From Aeromonas allosaccharophila (GTDB taxonomy: Bacteria > Pseudomonadota > Gammaproteobacteria > Enterobacterales > Aeromonadaceae), in NCBI RefSeq assembly GCF_000819685.1, contig NZ_CDBR01000032.1, positions 1-62,210 on the forward strand: a DNA stretch of 62,210 bases, given 5' to 3'. The notes below the pieces were generated by a model, which did not search any database, was not told the DNA's origin, and worked only from the letters and a program-made list of their open reading frames with translations. Shown in pieces: positions 10,374-19,059 of the stretch. The position numbers were made by a program, and so were the translations under genes. How positions within the stretch are numbered: position 1 is the stretch's first letter; every line of letters starts with the position of its first letter.

Positions 10374-11231
10374 GTGAAATGGCTCATCAAGCTGTGTTTG
10401 TGCCTGCCGCTGCTGGCACAAGCACAGGTTCTGACGGTCAAGGTCCCCAGCCGTCCCGTCAACAATCTTGACCAGGAGTACCAGTACAAGCTGCTGGAAC
10501 TGGCTCTGACCCGCTCCGGGCAACCCTTTCGCATCCAGCCTGTCGAACTCGACCTCAACCAGTTCACCCTCCAGCAGCAGCTGAGCAAGGGCAAGACCAT
10601 CAACGTCTTCTGGATGGGCACCTCCAGCGCACTCGAATCCTCCCTGATTGCCGTCCCCATTCCGCTGTTTCGCGGGCTGGAAGGGTTGCGGTTGTCGTTC
10701 ATCCACGCGGACGCTCAGGAGAAGTTCAACCAGATCAATACCCTGGCCAACCTCAAACAGCTGAAGGCGGCGCAAGGGGTGGGGTGGGCCGACAACAAGA
10801 TCCTGGAAAATGCAGGGATCCCGACCTTCTCCGGCCGATACAGCAGCCTGTTTCGCCTCATCAACGACGGCGACAAGATCGACTTCTTCCCCCGTGCCCT
10901 GGTGGAAATCTTCGCCGAGCGCAGTGAGCTGGTGGCGCAGTATCCCAACCTCGCCATCGAGCAGCATCTGCTGATCCGCTACCCCTTCGCCCAGTTCTTC
11001 TTCGTCAGCCCCGAATACCCCAAGCTGGCCAAGGCGCTTCAGACCGGGCTGGAGCGGGCCTATGCCGATGGCAGCTTCATGAAATTCTTCCATGACAACC
11101 CCAAGATCCGCGAAGCGCTGGCCAGCGCCAACCTCGATCAGCGGGTCACCATCGCCCTGCCCAATCCGGACATGACCCCGTTGCTAAAATCCATTCCGGC
11201 CCAATATTGGGATTATCCACCGCAGGGATAA
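10374..11231 (+). CDS. Periplasmic solute-binding-like protein (type 2 fold)
   Basis: The 285-residue protein has a signal peptide (MKWLIKLCLCLPLLAQAQ) and resembles extracellular solute-binding proteins (SBP_bac_3-like) of amino-acid ABC systems. No ABC permease or ATPase gene is adjacent, so it may be an orphan receptor or sensor rather than a transporter part. It starts with GTG 8 bases after AGGAG. A short inverted repeat (tccgga, 10338-10343 and 10349-10354) lies just ahead of the ribosome site. The family call is moderate; the ligand is unknown. Confidence 0.7.
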   Translation: MKWLIKLCLCLPLLAQAQVLTVKVPSRPVNNLDQEYQYKLLELALTRSGQPFRIQPVELDLNQFTLQQQLSKGKTINVFWMGTSSALESSLIAVPIPLFRGLEGLRLSFIHADAQEKFNQINTLANLKQLKAAQGVGWADNKILENAGIPTFSGRYSSLFRLINDGDKIDFFPRALVEIFAERSELVAQYPNLAIEQHLLIRYPFAQFFFVSPEYPKLAKALQTGLERAYADGSFMKFFHDNPKIREALASANLDQRVTIALPNPDMTPLLKSIPAQYWDYPPQG

Positions 11232-11293
11232 GCATCCCGAGCGCCTGACCATGAGGGTCGGGCAGCGTGAGCACAGTGCGCCAGGGAGGTGCC

Positions 11294-11740
11294 ATGAAGG
11301 GAATCCAGGAGTGGTTTGCGGAGTACGGCCAGAGCCATCGCCATCCGGTCAACGTTGCCATCCACAAGCTGGCGGTGCCGGGCATCTATCTCTGCTCGCT
11401 GGCGCTGCTCTGGTGTCTGCCACACGGCCCCTTGCCAGAGCCCCTCAACTGGGCGGCAGTGGCAGCCATTCCGGTGCTGCTGTTCTATCTGCAGCTGTCA
11501 TTTTCGCTGTTCGCGGGGATGGCCGGGCTGACTGCGCTGGGACTGTGGCTCTGCCACCAGTGGCAGGGGCCGCTGTTGTGGCCCGCAGTGGCGGCGTTCG
11601 TGCTGCTCTGGATAGCCCAGTTTGTCGGCCACAAGATCGAGGGTAAGCGCCCCTCCTTCCTCGCCGACCTGCAATTTCTGCTGATAGGCCCCGCCTGGGT
11701 GCTTGCCAGCCTCTATCGTCGCTTGCGCCTTCCCTACTGA
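11294..11740 (+). CDS. Mpo1-like (DUF962) membrane protein
   Basis: The 148-residue protein has three or four hydrophobic segments and the DUF962/YGL010w pattern: an N-terminal WFAEYGQSHRHPVNVAIHK region and a C-terminal FVGHKIEGKRPS, whose histidines match the putative iron ligands of yeast Mpo1, a dioxygenase acting on 2-hydroxy fatty acids. Bacterial members have no established role. ATG 11294 is chosen because GGGAGG stands 4 bases ahead; a GTG at 11267 would extend it by 9 residues. It lies 62 bases after the binding-protein gene and 21 bases before creA, probably co-transcribed. Confidence 0.78.
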   Translation: MKGIQEWFAEYGQSHRHPVNVAIHKLAVPGIYLCSLALLWCLPHGPLPEPLNWAAVAAIPVLLFYLQLSFSLFAGMAGLTALGLWLCHQWQGPLLWPAVAAFVLLWIAQFVGHKIEGKRPSFLADLQFLLIGPAWVLASLYRRLRLPY

Positions 11741-11761
11741 GGAGGGCCAACAGGAGAGACC

Positions 11762-12256
11762 ATGACACATCGCCACACGAGCAATAACACCCTTCGCCGC
11801 GCCCTGCCCCTGCTGCTGGGGGCACTGTTTGCCGGCCCGGTGCTGGCCGACAAGGCCGACCCGGTCGGCGAGGTGAGCACCGCCTTCAAGCTGTTTGGCC
11901 CCAACCACAAGATCCTGGTCGAGGCGTTCGACGACCCGCGCATCGACGGCGTTGCTTGCTATCTGGCACGCCCCAAAACCGGTGGCGTCAAAGGCGGGCT
12001 GGGACTGGCGGAAGATCCCTCCCACGCCTCCCTGTCGTGCCACCAGATCGGCCCCATCACCCTGCCCGAGAAATTGAAGGCGGGGGAAGAGGTGTTCGAC
12101 GTCAGCACCTCGCTGGTGTTCAAGGAACAAAAAGTGGTGCGTTTTTACGACAAGAAACGCAATGCGCTGGTTTACCTGACCTACAGCACCAAACTGGTGG
12201 ATGGTTCGTACAAGAGTGCAGTCAGCGCCGTTCCCATTATGCCGTGGGGACAATAA
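11762..12256 (+). CDS. creA: CreA family protein
   Basis: The 164-residue exported protein has a signal peptide ending GPVLA and the CreA core: [29 protein letters not shown] and [10 protein letters not shown], with a pair of cysteines likely forming a disulfide. CreA is a conserved periplasmic protein of unknown biochemical role, named for its place beside creBCD in E. coli; those genes are not here. The Shine-Dalgarno is AGGAGAG. It follows the Mpo1-like gene closely and precedes ldhA. Confidence 0.9.
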   Translation: MTHRHTSNNTLRRALPLLLGALFAGPVLADKADPVGEVSTAFKLFGPNHKILVEAFDDPRIDGVACYLARPKTGGVKGGLGLAEDPSHASLSCHQIGPITLPEKLKAGEEVFDVSTSLVFKEQKVVRFYDKKRNALVYLTYSTKLVDGSYKSAVSAVPIMPWGQ

Positions 12257-12330
12257 CCAGCCGGTTTGTCCGGTGATGGCCGACCCATTTTGTTGTAATT
12301 TGACGACACACATACTACGGAGCACACACC

Positions 12331-13320
12331 ATGAAAGTCGCCGTATTCAGTACCAAGAGCTATGACAAAGAGCATTTCAACCAGGCCAACAGCCAGTACG
12401 GTTTCGACCTGGAGTTTTTCGATGTGCGGCTGGAGGCCAAAACGGCCCGACTGGCTCACGGCTTCCCGGTGGTGTGTCTGTTCGTCAATGACGATGCCGA
12501 CCGCGAGGTATTGACCGAACTGGCTGCCAACGGCACCCGGGTGATCGCGCTGCGCTGCGCCGGTTACAACAACGTGGATCTGGCCGCCGCCAAAGAGCTG
12601 GGGCTGAAAGTAGTGCGGGTGCCTGCCTACTCCCCCGAGGCGACCGCCGAGCACGCCGTCGGCATGATGATGTGCCTCAACCGCCGCATCCATAAGGCTT
12701 ATCAGCGCACCCGCGATGCCAACTTCTCGCTGGAAGGGCTGGTCGGCTTCAACATGTATGGCAAGACAGTCGGTGTCATCGGCACCGGCAAGATCGGTCT
12801 GGCCGCCCTGCGCATCCTCAAGGGTTTTGGGGTACGCCTGCTGGTGAACGATCCTTACCAGAATCCGGCAGCCATCGAGCTGGGGGCCGAGTACGTGGAT
12901 CTCGACACCCTGTTCCGCCAATCCGACATCATCAGCCTGCACTGCCCGCTGTTCAAAGAGAACTACCACCTGCTGAACAAGGAGGCGTTCGCCAAGATGA
13001 AGGACGGGGTGATGATCATCAACACCAGCCGTGGCGGCCTGCTCGACTCCAACGCCGCCATTGAGGCGCTCAAGACCTCCCGCATCGGCGCACTGGGGCT
13101 GGATGTCTACGAAGAGGAAGAGGATCTCTTCTTCTCCGACAAGTCCAACGAAGTGATCACCGATGACGTGTTCCGCCGTCTGTCCGCCTGCCACAACGTG
13201 CTATTCACCGGCCATCAGGCGTTCCTGACCCGCGAGGCGCTGCACGCCATCGCCGATACCACCCTCGGCAATATCCGCGCCATCGAGAGCCAGGGCCGCT
13301 CCGACAACGAAGTGGAATAA
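12331..13320 (+). CDS. ldhA: D-lactate dehydrogenase, fermentative
   Basis: The 329-residue NAD-dependent D-2-hydroxyacid dehydrogenase equals E. coli LdhA in length. It reduces pyruvate to D-lactate in fermentation, regenerating NAD. Visible parts are RCAGYNNVDL (substrate side), VIGTGKIG (nucleotide-binding glycines, about residue 150), NTSRGGLLDS (catalytic arginine) and FTGHQAFLT (catalytic histidine about 296). It has its own leader (12257-12330) with GGAG before the ATG. No obvious FNR or ArcA box was seen. Confidence 0.94.
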   Translation: MKVAVFSTKSYDKEHFNQANSQYGFDLEFFDVRLEAKTARLAHGFPVVCLFVNDDADREVLTELAANGTRVIALRCAGYNNVDLAAAKELGLKVVRVPAYSPEATAEHAVGMMMCLNRRIHKAYQRTRDANFSLEGLVGFNMYGKTVGVIGTGKIGLAALRILKGFGVRLLVNDPYQNPAAIELGAEYVDLDTLFRQSDIISLHCPLFKENYHLLNKEAFAKMKDGVMIINTSRGGLLDSNAAIEALKTSRIGALGLDVYEEEEDLFFSDKSNEVITDDVFRRLSACHNVLFTGHQAFLTREALHAIADTTLGNIRAIESQGRSDNEVE

Positions 13321-13342
13321 GGGCTCGCCCTCTCTTCGTCAC

Positions 13343-13553
13343 GCGCCGGGTTGTGAGACCCGGCGCCTTCGGGTAGGCTAGCCCCCCTTTTTATTCAGGA
13401 GTCTGGCGCCCATGTTGATCGGATTTACTCACTGTCCCTCCGACCATGCGTCGGGTGGTGAGACCCGGCACCTTCGGGTAGGCCAGCCCTCCGTTCTGAC
13501 TCTGGAGTCTGGCAAACATGTTCATCGGATTTGATTACGGTACCTCCAACTGT
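13343..13553 (+). repeat. Imperfect ~105-bp tandem repeat spanning the yegD start
   Basis: Copy A (about 13343-13447) and copy B (about 13448-13553) align along their whole length with one indel. Each holds a hairpin (gccgggt/acccggc in A; gtcgggt/acccggc in B), the string ccttcgggtaggc, a Shine-Dalgarno ggagtctggc, and an ATG followed by the first ~10 codons of yegD. Only copy B leads into the full gene. The hairpin is kept in both copies, with a G-U pair in B. Copy A is therefore a diverged duplicate of the yegD leader and start. Confidence 0.85.
13412..13534 (+). pseudogene. Stub duplicate of the yegD start (40-codon frame)
   Basis: The ATG of repeat copy A opens a frame that starts MLIGFTHCPSDHA, recalling the yegD start MFIGFDYGTSNCA, then runs on through copy B out of the yegD frame and stops at 13534, inside the yegD gene. 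It has its own Shine-Dalgarno (CAGGAG). It is probably non-functional as a protein, though it could influence yegD translation as an overlapping upstream frame. Confidence 0.65.
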
Positions 13554-14879
13554 GCCGTGGCCGTGATGGAACAAGGTAGCCCCAGGCTGCTCAATCTCGG
13601 CGCATCCCGCTATCTCCCCTCCACCCTGCACGCCCCCCACCGGGATGCCATCGCCGGTCTGTTGGCCGAAGGGCTGGCACCGGCCCAGCAGGCGGAATAC
13701 CTCAAGCTGCGTGGCCCTGTGGTCACCCGTGCCCAGATGGTTCGCCGCCAGATGCGCGAAGAGGGGCTGATCGACGAGCTGAGCTTCGGCGGTGCCGCGC
13801 TGGAGCGCTATCTGGAAGAGCCGGACGACGGTTACTACATCAAGTCGCCGAAATCCTTCCTCGGTGCCTATGGCCTCAAGGTACCCCAGATCGCCCTGTT
13901 TGAAGACATCGTCTGTGCCATGATGCTCCACGTCCGCCAGCAGGCGGAGCAGCAGCTCGGCGCCCCGATCCGCCAAGCGGTAATTGGTCGTCCGGTCAAC
14001 TTCCAGGGGCTGGCAGGGGAAGAGAGCAACAGCCAAGCCATCGCCATCCTGACCGAGGCGGCACGTCTGGCCGGTTTCGAGCAGGTGGAGTTCCTCTATG
14101 AACCGGTGGCCGCCGGGTTTGAATTCGAGGCGCGCCTCACCGAAGACGCCGTGGTGCTGGTGGTGGATATCGGTGGCGGTACCACCGACTGCTCCATGCT
14201 GCGAATGGGCCCCAGCTACCGCGATCAACTGGATCGCAGCGGCGATCTGCTCGGCCACAGCGGCCAGCGGATCGGCGGCAACGACTTCGATATCCGCCTG
14301 ACGGTGGAGGGGATGATGCCGCTGCTCGGCATGCACGAGACCCTCAAGACCGGCAAGCCACTGCCCCACCCGCTGTTCTGGGATGCGGCCGCCATCAACG
14401 ACGTCAGTGCCCAGAGCCGCTTCTACAGTCTCGACACCGCCCGCCAGCTGCAGGATCTGCAGCTCGACAGCCAGCCCGGCAGCAAGCTGGGGCGTCTGGC
14501 CAACCTGCGGGCCCACAAGCTGAGCCACCAGCTGGTGTGGCGCGCCGAGCAGGGCAAGATCGCCCTCTCGGAGCAGGAGCTTAATCGCCAGTCGCTGGCC
14601 GAGCTGGAAAAAGGGCTGGAAGCGGAGCTGACCCGCGACCAGCTGGCCAACGCCTCGGCCCTGCTGCTGGAGAAGATTGGCGAGCTGATGGACGAAGCGA
14701 TTGCCGCCGCCGGTGTGCAGCCTGATCGCATCTTCGTCACCGGCGGTAGCGCCCGCTCGCCGCTGATCGCCCGCTTTATCCGCCAGAAGCTCCCCTCCAT
14801 CCCGCTCGAGGGGGGCGATGACTTCGGCTCGGTAGCCGCCGGTCTCGCCCGTTATGCCGAACGGTTGTTCGCCAACTGA
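13518..14879 (+). CDS. yegD: YegD, Hsp70-like chaperone-family ATPase
   Basis: The 453-residue protein has the actin/Hsp70 nucleotide-binding fold: phosphate-1 loop FIGFDYGTSNCAVAV at residues 2-16 and phosphate-2 loop VVVDIGGGTTDCSM near residue 215, then an adenosine motif FVTGGSARSPL near residue 408. It matches E. coli YegD (about 450 residues), which lacks most of the Hsp70 peptide-binding domain. Function in the cell is poorly known. Remarkably, diverged copies of both its start (upstream) and its end (downstream) flank the intact gene. Confidence 0.92.
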   Translation: MFIGFDYGTSNCAVAVMEQGSPRLLNLGASRYLPSTLHAPHRDAIAGLLAEGLAPAQQAEYLKLRGPVVTRAQMVRRQMREEGLIDELSFGGAALERYLEEPDDGYYIKSPKSFLGAYGLKVPQIALFEDIVCAMMLHVRQQAEQQLGAPIRQAVIGRPVNFQGLAGEESNSQAIAILTEAARLAGFEQVEFLYEPVAAGFEFEARLTEDAVVLVVDIGGGTTDCSMLRMGPSYRDQLDRSGDLLGHSGQRIGGNDFDIRLTVEGMMPLLGMHETLKTGKPLPHPLFWDAAAINDVSAQSRFYSLDTARQLQDLQLDSQPGSKLGRLANLRAHKLSHQLVWRAEQGKIALSEQELNRQSLAELEKGLEAELTRDQLANASALLLEKIGELMDEAIAAAGVQPDRIFVTGGSARSPLIARFIRQKLPSIPLEGGDDFGSVAAGLARYAERLFAN

Positions 14880-14904
14880 GCCCTGAAATAGCGCAAAGCG
14901 CCCC

Positions 14905-14998
14905 ATCACTCCCCGTTCGAGGGGGTGATGACGTCGGTTCAATTGCCACAGATCTGGCCCGTTATGCCGAGCGTCTGTTCGCCAACTGAGCCCTGAGA
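14905..14998 (+). pseudogene. Stub duplicate of the yegD 3' end
   Basis: Downstream of yegD the sequence repeats its last ~85 bases plus the following ~20, displaced by 110 bases. The stub encodes GGDDVGSIATDLARYAERL before FAN and a stop, against GGDDFGSVAAGLARYAERL in the intact protein. The post-stop string gccctgagatagcgcaaa is also repeated. It has no start codon of its own. Differences fall largely at tolerated positions, so the stub derives from a once-functional yegD allele. Confidence 0.8.
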
Positions 14999-15011
14999 TA
15001 GCGCAAACTGG

Positions 15012-15036
15012 TGGCAACATCACCAAGGTGTTGCCA
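15012..15036 (+). terminator. Hairpin after the yegD region
   Basis: A 10-bp stem with one G-U pair (15012-15021 with 15027-15036, loop accaa) follows the yegD stub. It lacks a clear T run, so termination strength is uncertain. The rest of 15037-15154 shows no gene. Confidence 0.4.
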
Positions 15037-15154
15037 TTAAGCGACAGTGGTGCGGGACAAGGGGCGACAGAAGCGGTCGGTCATCCCCTCTCGCACCCTG
15101 CTCTCGTATGCTCAAAAGGGGTATTCTTGACGCTCCCCCAACCGGAGCCCCCTC

Positions 15155-15571
15155 ATGCCCAGATTGCCCTTTCTGCTGATCCCCCTGCTACTGCTCGCTG
15201 GCTGCAGCTCGACCGCCTTTGTTCAGCAAGATCTGCAACATCACCACTGGGTACTGAGCAAACTGGATGGCGAACCGGTCGCCGCCTTACGCGACAATCC
15301 CCCCGATTTCGAGATCGGCGAGCACTTCACCGTCAACGGCATCGCCGGTTGCAACCGCTACTTCGGTCAGGGCCATCTGGAAGATGACAAGTTGTGGGTC
15401 ACCAGTCTGGGTAGCACCGAAATGGCCTGCATGCCGCCGCTGGACACCATCGAACAGGCCGTGCTGACCACGCTGACCGAGGGAGCCACCCTGAGTGGCA
15501 CCAGCCAGACCCTGATCCTGCAGGGTAAACAGCACCGTTTGGAATACACCTTGCGCGACTGGGTGCTCTAG
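15155..15571 (+). CDS. HslJ-like META-domain lipoprotein
   Basis: The 138-residue protein has a lipoprotein signal (LLLLAGCSS, cysteine about residue 17) and a META domain: HHWVLSKLDGEPV, VNGIAGCNRYFG and STEMACMPP are the family's hallmarks, including two conserved cysteines. E. coli HslJ is a heat-inducible outer-membrane-linked member involved in novobiocin resistance. It is probably anchored to the outer membrane. It appears monocistronic. Confidence 0.87.
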   Translation: MPRLPFLLIPLLLLAGCSSTAFVQQDLQHHHWVLSKLDGEPVAALRDNPPDFEIGEHFTVNGIAGCNRYFGQGHLEDDKLWVTSLGSTEMACMPPLDTIEQAVLTTLTEGATLSGTSQTLILQGKQHRLEYTLRDWVL

Positions 15572-15671
15572 CGCCAGCAATCCCCATCACAAAGCCGCAT
15601 CACAAACAGGAACATGTTGTCCGGCTGTGGCACAATATGAGGCAGAGTTCGCAATGGAGGCTGCCTCAGCC

Positions 15672-16502
15672 ATGTCGATGGATCGCCTGTTTGACAAGAT
15701 CAAACAACTCCCCACTATTCCCAAGCTGCTGCACGAGTTGATGCAGAGCTTCAACGACGAGAATGCCCGCATCGACGAGATTGCGGCCAAGATCGCCATG
15801 GATCAGGTGATCAGCGTCAAGGTGCTGCGGATGGCCAACTCGGCCGCCCTGCGCCGGGGCAACGAAGTGACCTCCATCGAACAGGCGGTGATCCGGCTCG
15901 GCTTCAACCGGCTGCGCTCCGTGGTGGTCGCGTCCGGCATCATCGGCAGCTTCAAGGCCCCGCCCAGCTTCGACAAGAACAAGTTCTGGACCGAGACCTT
16001 CCAGGTCGCCACCATAGCCAGGACCCTGGCCCAGGAGACCAAGGCACTCGATCCCGAGACCGCCTTCACCTGTGCCCTGATCCACAACATCGGTGAACTG
16101 CTCATCCAGAGCACCCTGCCGGAAGAGGCGGAGCTCATCAATCTGGCGATCCAGAACGGCAGCAGCCGGGTCGAGGCCCAGCGGGAGATGCTGGGCTACG
16201 ACTATGCCCAGCTCGGTGCCGAGCTGGCGCGGCGCTGGAACCTCTCCGAGGCCTTCGTCGATGCCATCTCCCAGCAGCTTGACCCGCTCTCCCACGATCC
16301 GGTCAGCAAGGAGGCGGTGCTGATCCGCCTCGCCGTGTTTATCTCCTTCGCCTGGAATGCGGGAGTGCCTGCCCAGGCCATCATCGCCCGCTTCCCCAAA
16401 CCGCTCGCCGACCAGTTGGGACTGGATCCCAAGTCGCTGGCAGGCCAGCTCGAAACGCTCCACGAACAGGGTAACGCCCTCGCCGATCTTCTGACTCAAT
16501 AA
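15672..16502 (+). CDS. HDOD domain protein
   Basis: A protein of about 276 residues with an HDOD domain, a degenerate HD phosphohydrolase fold found in signalling proteins: FDKIKQLPTIPKLLHELMQ, then DQVISVKVLRMANSAALRRG and IEQAVIRLGFNRLRSVVVAS, with HNIGELLI in the middle. No GGDEF, EAL or receiver domain is attached. The ATG at 15672 has GGAGG 11 bases upstream; ATG 15657 or GTG 15627 would lengthen it. The malZ gene starts 5 bases after its stop, so the two are probably co-transcribed; no functional link is known. Confidence 0.85.
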   Translation: MSMDRLFDKIKQLPTIPKLLHELMQSFNDENARIDEIAAKIAMDQVISVKVLRMANSAALRRGNEVTSIEQAVIRLGFNRLRSVVVASGIIGSFKAPPSFDKNKFWTETFQVATIARTLAQETKALDPETAFTCALIHNIGELLIQSTLPEEAELINLAIQNGSSRVEAQREMLGYDYAQLGAELARRWNLSEAFVDAISQQLDPLSHDPVSKEAVLIRLAVFISFAWNAGVPAQAIIARFPKPLADQLGLDPKSLAGQLETLHEQGNALADLLTQ

Positions 16503-16507
16503 GCATC

Positions 16508-18337
16508 ATGACCCATCCGTTTCTGTTTCATCCCCAGGTGGCGCCCTGGTTCAAAGAGAGCGCCGACGCACTGCAACTGACCCTGTTCAGCGAACTGGAC
16601 GCCCCGATCCGCGAGGTGTGGCTACGCCACGAGCCGGATAACGAGGAGTACCTGATCCCGATGACGGCGGTCTCGACCCGCGACCGGCTGCAGGTGTGGC
16701 AAGCTACCCTGCCACTTGGCAAGGGGCAGGATATCCACCTCTATTGCTTCAAGTGCCTCACCGACGAGGCGCAGTGGTGGCTACACGGGGCCGGTGTCAG
16801 CCCCGCCATGCCGCCACGGGAGCAGCATTTTCGCTTCAACAGCCTGCACCAGCCACCGGCCTGGGTGCAGGATCAGGTGTTCTACCAGATCTTCCCCGAC
16901 CGCTTCTGCAACGGCGATCCGTCGCTGAGCGTCAAGCATCACGAGTACGAGTACCGCGGCAAGGCGGTGATCAGCAAGGCGTGGGGTGAGCCGGTCAGCC
17001 GCCACGAAGAGGGCCACGGCGCCTGCGAATTTTACGGCGGCGATCTGGCTGGCATCGATGCCAAGCTGCACTACCTGCAGTCTCTCGGGGTGACGGCGCT
17101 CTACCTCAACCCCATCTTCGATTCGCCGAGCAACCACAAGTACGACACCCAGGACTACTTCAAGGTGGATGCCCACCTCGGCAGCAACGAACAGTTCGCC
17201 GAGCTGACCCGCAACCTGCACCAGCGCGGCATGAAGATCATTCTCGATGCGGTGGTCAACCACACCTCGACCCAGCACCCCTGGTTCTGCCCGCCGCTGG
17301 GGGCCAACAGCAACCCGGACTCCCCGTGGCGCAGCTTCTACACCTATGATAACGAAGGGGATTACGTCAGCTGGAAGGGCATTCGCAGCCTGCCCAAGCT
17401 TGACTTCTCCTGCGAGAAGGTGCAGGACGCCGTCTATCGGGCCGACGACGCCATCCTCCGCTACTGGATGCGCGCCCCCTATCAGATCGATGGCTGGCGT
17501 TTTGACGTCATCCACATGCTGGGGGAGCGCGGCACCGCCGAGGGTAACCGTAGCCATGTGCGTGCCATTCGCGGGGCGGTGAAGCAGGAGAACCCGGACG
17601 CCTACGTGCTCGGTGAACACTTCTTCGAGGCAAGTCAGTGGCTGCAAGGGGATCAGGAGGATGGCGCCATGAACTACTACGGCTTCGCCCACCCGATCCG
17701 CGCCTTCCTGGCGGGGCAGGATATCGCCTACCACCCCATCAAGATCAGCGCCGAAGAGCTGGATCGCTGGCTCAAGCTGGCGCGGGCCCATATCCCGTTC
17801 AAGAACCAGCTGGCCCAGTTCAACCTGCTGGACAGTCACGACACAGCCCGCTTCCTCCACCTGCTGGGTGAAGACAAACAGCGGATGCAGCTGGCCGCCA
17901 CCCTGCTGCTCACCTATATCGGCGTGCCGTCCATCTACTACGGCGATGAAGTAGGGCTCTCCGGCGGCAACGACCCGGACTGCCGCCGCTGCTTCCCGTG
18001 GGATACCACAGACTGGGATCACGTGCTGCACGACCACTATCGCCGCCTGATCCAGATCCGCCGCCAGCGCCCCTCCCTGCGCCGTGGCGACATCCAGACC
18101 CTCTATGCCGGGCCCCACAGCTATGTGTTCGCCCGCACCCTGCAAAGCGATCAGGTTGTGGTGGCCTGCAACCGTCATCCGAGCGAGCTACGCACCATCA
18201 GCCTGCCTCTGTGGCAGACCGCCAGCCCCGCCAGCCGCTTCACCGACGCCTTCAACGGCGAGAAGTTCGAAGTGGTACAGGGCGAGGTGCAGCTCACCAT
18301 CCCCGCCAACTCGGCCAGGGTGCTGATCTCCAGCTAA
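16508..18337 (+). CDS. malZ: Maltodextrin glucosidase MalZ
   Basis: The 609-residue GH13 alpha-glucosidase matches E. coli MalZ (about 605). It releases glucose from the reducing end of maltodextrins in the cytoplasm. After an N-terminal beta-sandwich domain (about 1-115), the barrel begins at DQVFYQIFPDRFCNGDP. Catalytic regions are DAVVNHT, GWRFDVIHML (nucleophile Asp, about 335), YVLGEHF (acid/base Glu, about 369) and NLLDSHDTARF. No other maltose genes are near, so this is an isolated mal gene downstream of the HDOD gene. Confidence 0.93.
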   Translation: MTHPFLFHPQVAPWFKESADALQLTLFSELDAPIREVWLRHEPDNEEYLIPMTAVSTRDRLQVWQATLPLGKGQDIHLYCFKCLTDEAQWWLHGAGVSPAMPPREQHFRFNSLHQPPAWVQDQVFYQIFPDRFCNGDPSLSVKHHEYEYRGKAVISKAWGEPVSRHEEGHGACEFYGGDLAGIDAKLHYLQSLGVTALYLNPIFDSPSNHKYDTQDYFKVDAHLGSNEQFAELTRNLHQRGMKIILDAVVNHTSTQHPWFCPPLGANSNPDSPWRSFYTYDNEGDYVSWKGIRSLPKLDFSCEKVQDAVYRADDAILRYWMRAPYQIDGWRFDVIHMLGERGTAEGNRSHVRAIRGAVKQENPDAYVLGEHFFEASQWLQGDQEDGAMNYYGFAHPIRAFLAGQDIAYHPIKISAEELDRWLKLARAHIPFKNQLAQFNLLDSHDTARFLHLLGEDKQRMQLAATLLLTYIGVPSIYYGDEVGLSGGNDPDCRRCFPWDTTDWDHVLHDHYRRLIQIRRQRPSLRRGDIQTLYAGPHSYVFARTLQSDQVVVACNRHPSELRTISLPLWQTASPASRFTDAFNGEKFEVVQGEVQLTIPANSARVLISS

Positions 18338-18356
18338 GCGGGCGACTGACGCGCTG

Positions 18357-18391
18357 AAAAAAAACCGGATCCCAAGGCTCCGGTTTTTTTA
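18357..18391 (+). terminator. Intrinsic terminator after malZ
   Basis: A short stem (accgga 18364-18369 with tccggt 18379-18384) is flanked by eight A on the left and seven T on the right. The symmetry lets it serve both malZ (plus) and the convergent minus-strand gene ending at 18436. Confidence 0.85.
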
Positions 18392-18435
18392 TTCCGTTCA
18401 ATCCACCATGGCGTCTGGCCCCTTGCCCGCCGCCA

Positions 18436-18969
18436 TCAGTAGTTGATGCTGACGTAGGGCACTTCCGGCACCTGCCAGCGCTGCTTGAGGTAGACGGTCA
18501 GCACGAAGAAGAAGTTGGCCAGCAGGTTGGCGAAGCGATAGAGAATGGGATCGAAGACCACCCCGCTCTCTTCCAGCCGCACCAGCAGCCGCACCACCTT
18601 CTTGCTGCCACAGCGGCACAGATGGAGGGTGGGGATGGGCTGCGGCCCCTGCGGCAGCACGAAACCGGTGACGCTGCCGCGACTCGCCTCGTTGTAGTAG
18701 TCATAACGGGCCTTGAGCCACTCAAGATCTGCATCGAAAATCCCCAGCTTGCCGCGCACCGAGCCGTTGAGGTTGTAGATAAGCCGCTGCAGCGCCGCGA
18801 GATCCGCCAGCATGGGTTCGGTATCGGCATCCGGTACAAGGTGTGACAGCACGGCTCCGACCTGACAGCAGAGCTCGTCGGTGGCGATTTCAAAATCACA
18901 TTTGAGCGAGGTTTCGAAGATAAAGGGGTAGCAGAGCTCGCGCTTGTCTCTTGGCTTCTTGGGGTTCAT
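18436..18969 (-). CDS. PduO-type cobalamin adenosyltransferase-like protein
   Basis: The 177-residue protein resembles PduO/MMAB ATP:cob(I)alamin adenosyltransferases in its helical core: ATDELCCQVGAVLSHL, LEWLKARYDYYNEA, GFVLPQGPQPIPTLHLCRC, and a C-terminal RFANLLANFFFVLTVYLK. The N-terminal ATP-binding motif of the family (T-K-x-G-D-x-G-x-T) is not visible; the start reads MNPKKPRDKRELCYPFIFE instead. Either it is a divergent enzyme or a non-catalytic relative. ATG 18969 is used; a GTG at 19008 is also open. No cobalamin gene is adjacent. Confidence 0.7.
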   Translation of the reverse strand: MNPKKPRDKRELCYPFIFETSLKCDFEIATDELCCQVGAVLSHLVPDADTEPMLADLAALQRLIYNLNGSVRGKLGIFDADLEWLKARYDYYNEASRGSVTGFVLPQGPQPIPTLHLCRCGSKKVVRLLVRLEESGVVFDPILYRFANLLANFFFVLTVYLKQRWQVPEVPYVSINY

Positions 18970-19059
18970 GGGGCAACCGGATGGGAGAAAAGGCCAGTTT
19001 GCCAGCACCGGGAAGGGCTGGCAAACGGCAGGTTATGGCTTGGGTTGCACGCTGGCGGC

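Noticed and set aside
13335..13447. Repeat copy A as an independent small RNA gene
   Set aside because: The conserved hairpin is shared with the yegD leader, and the whole unit including coding bases is duplicated, so gene-end duplication explains it more simply.
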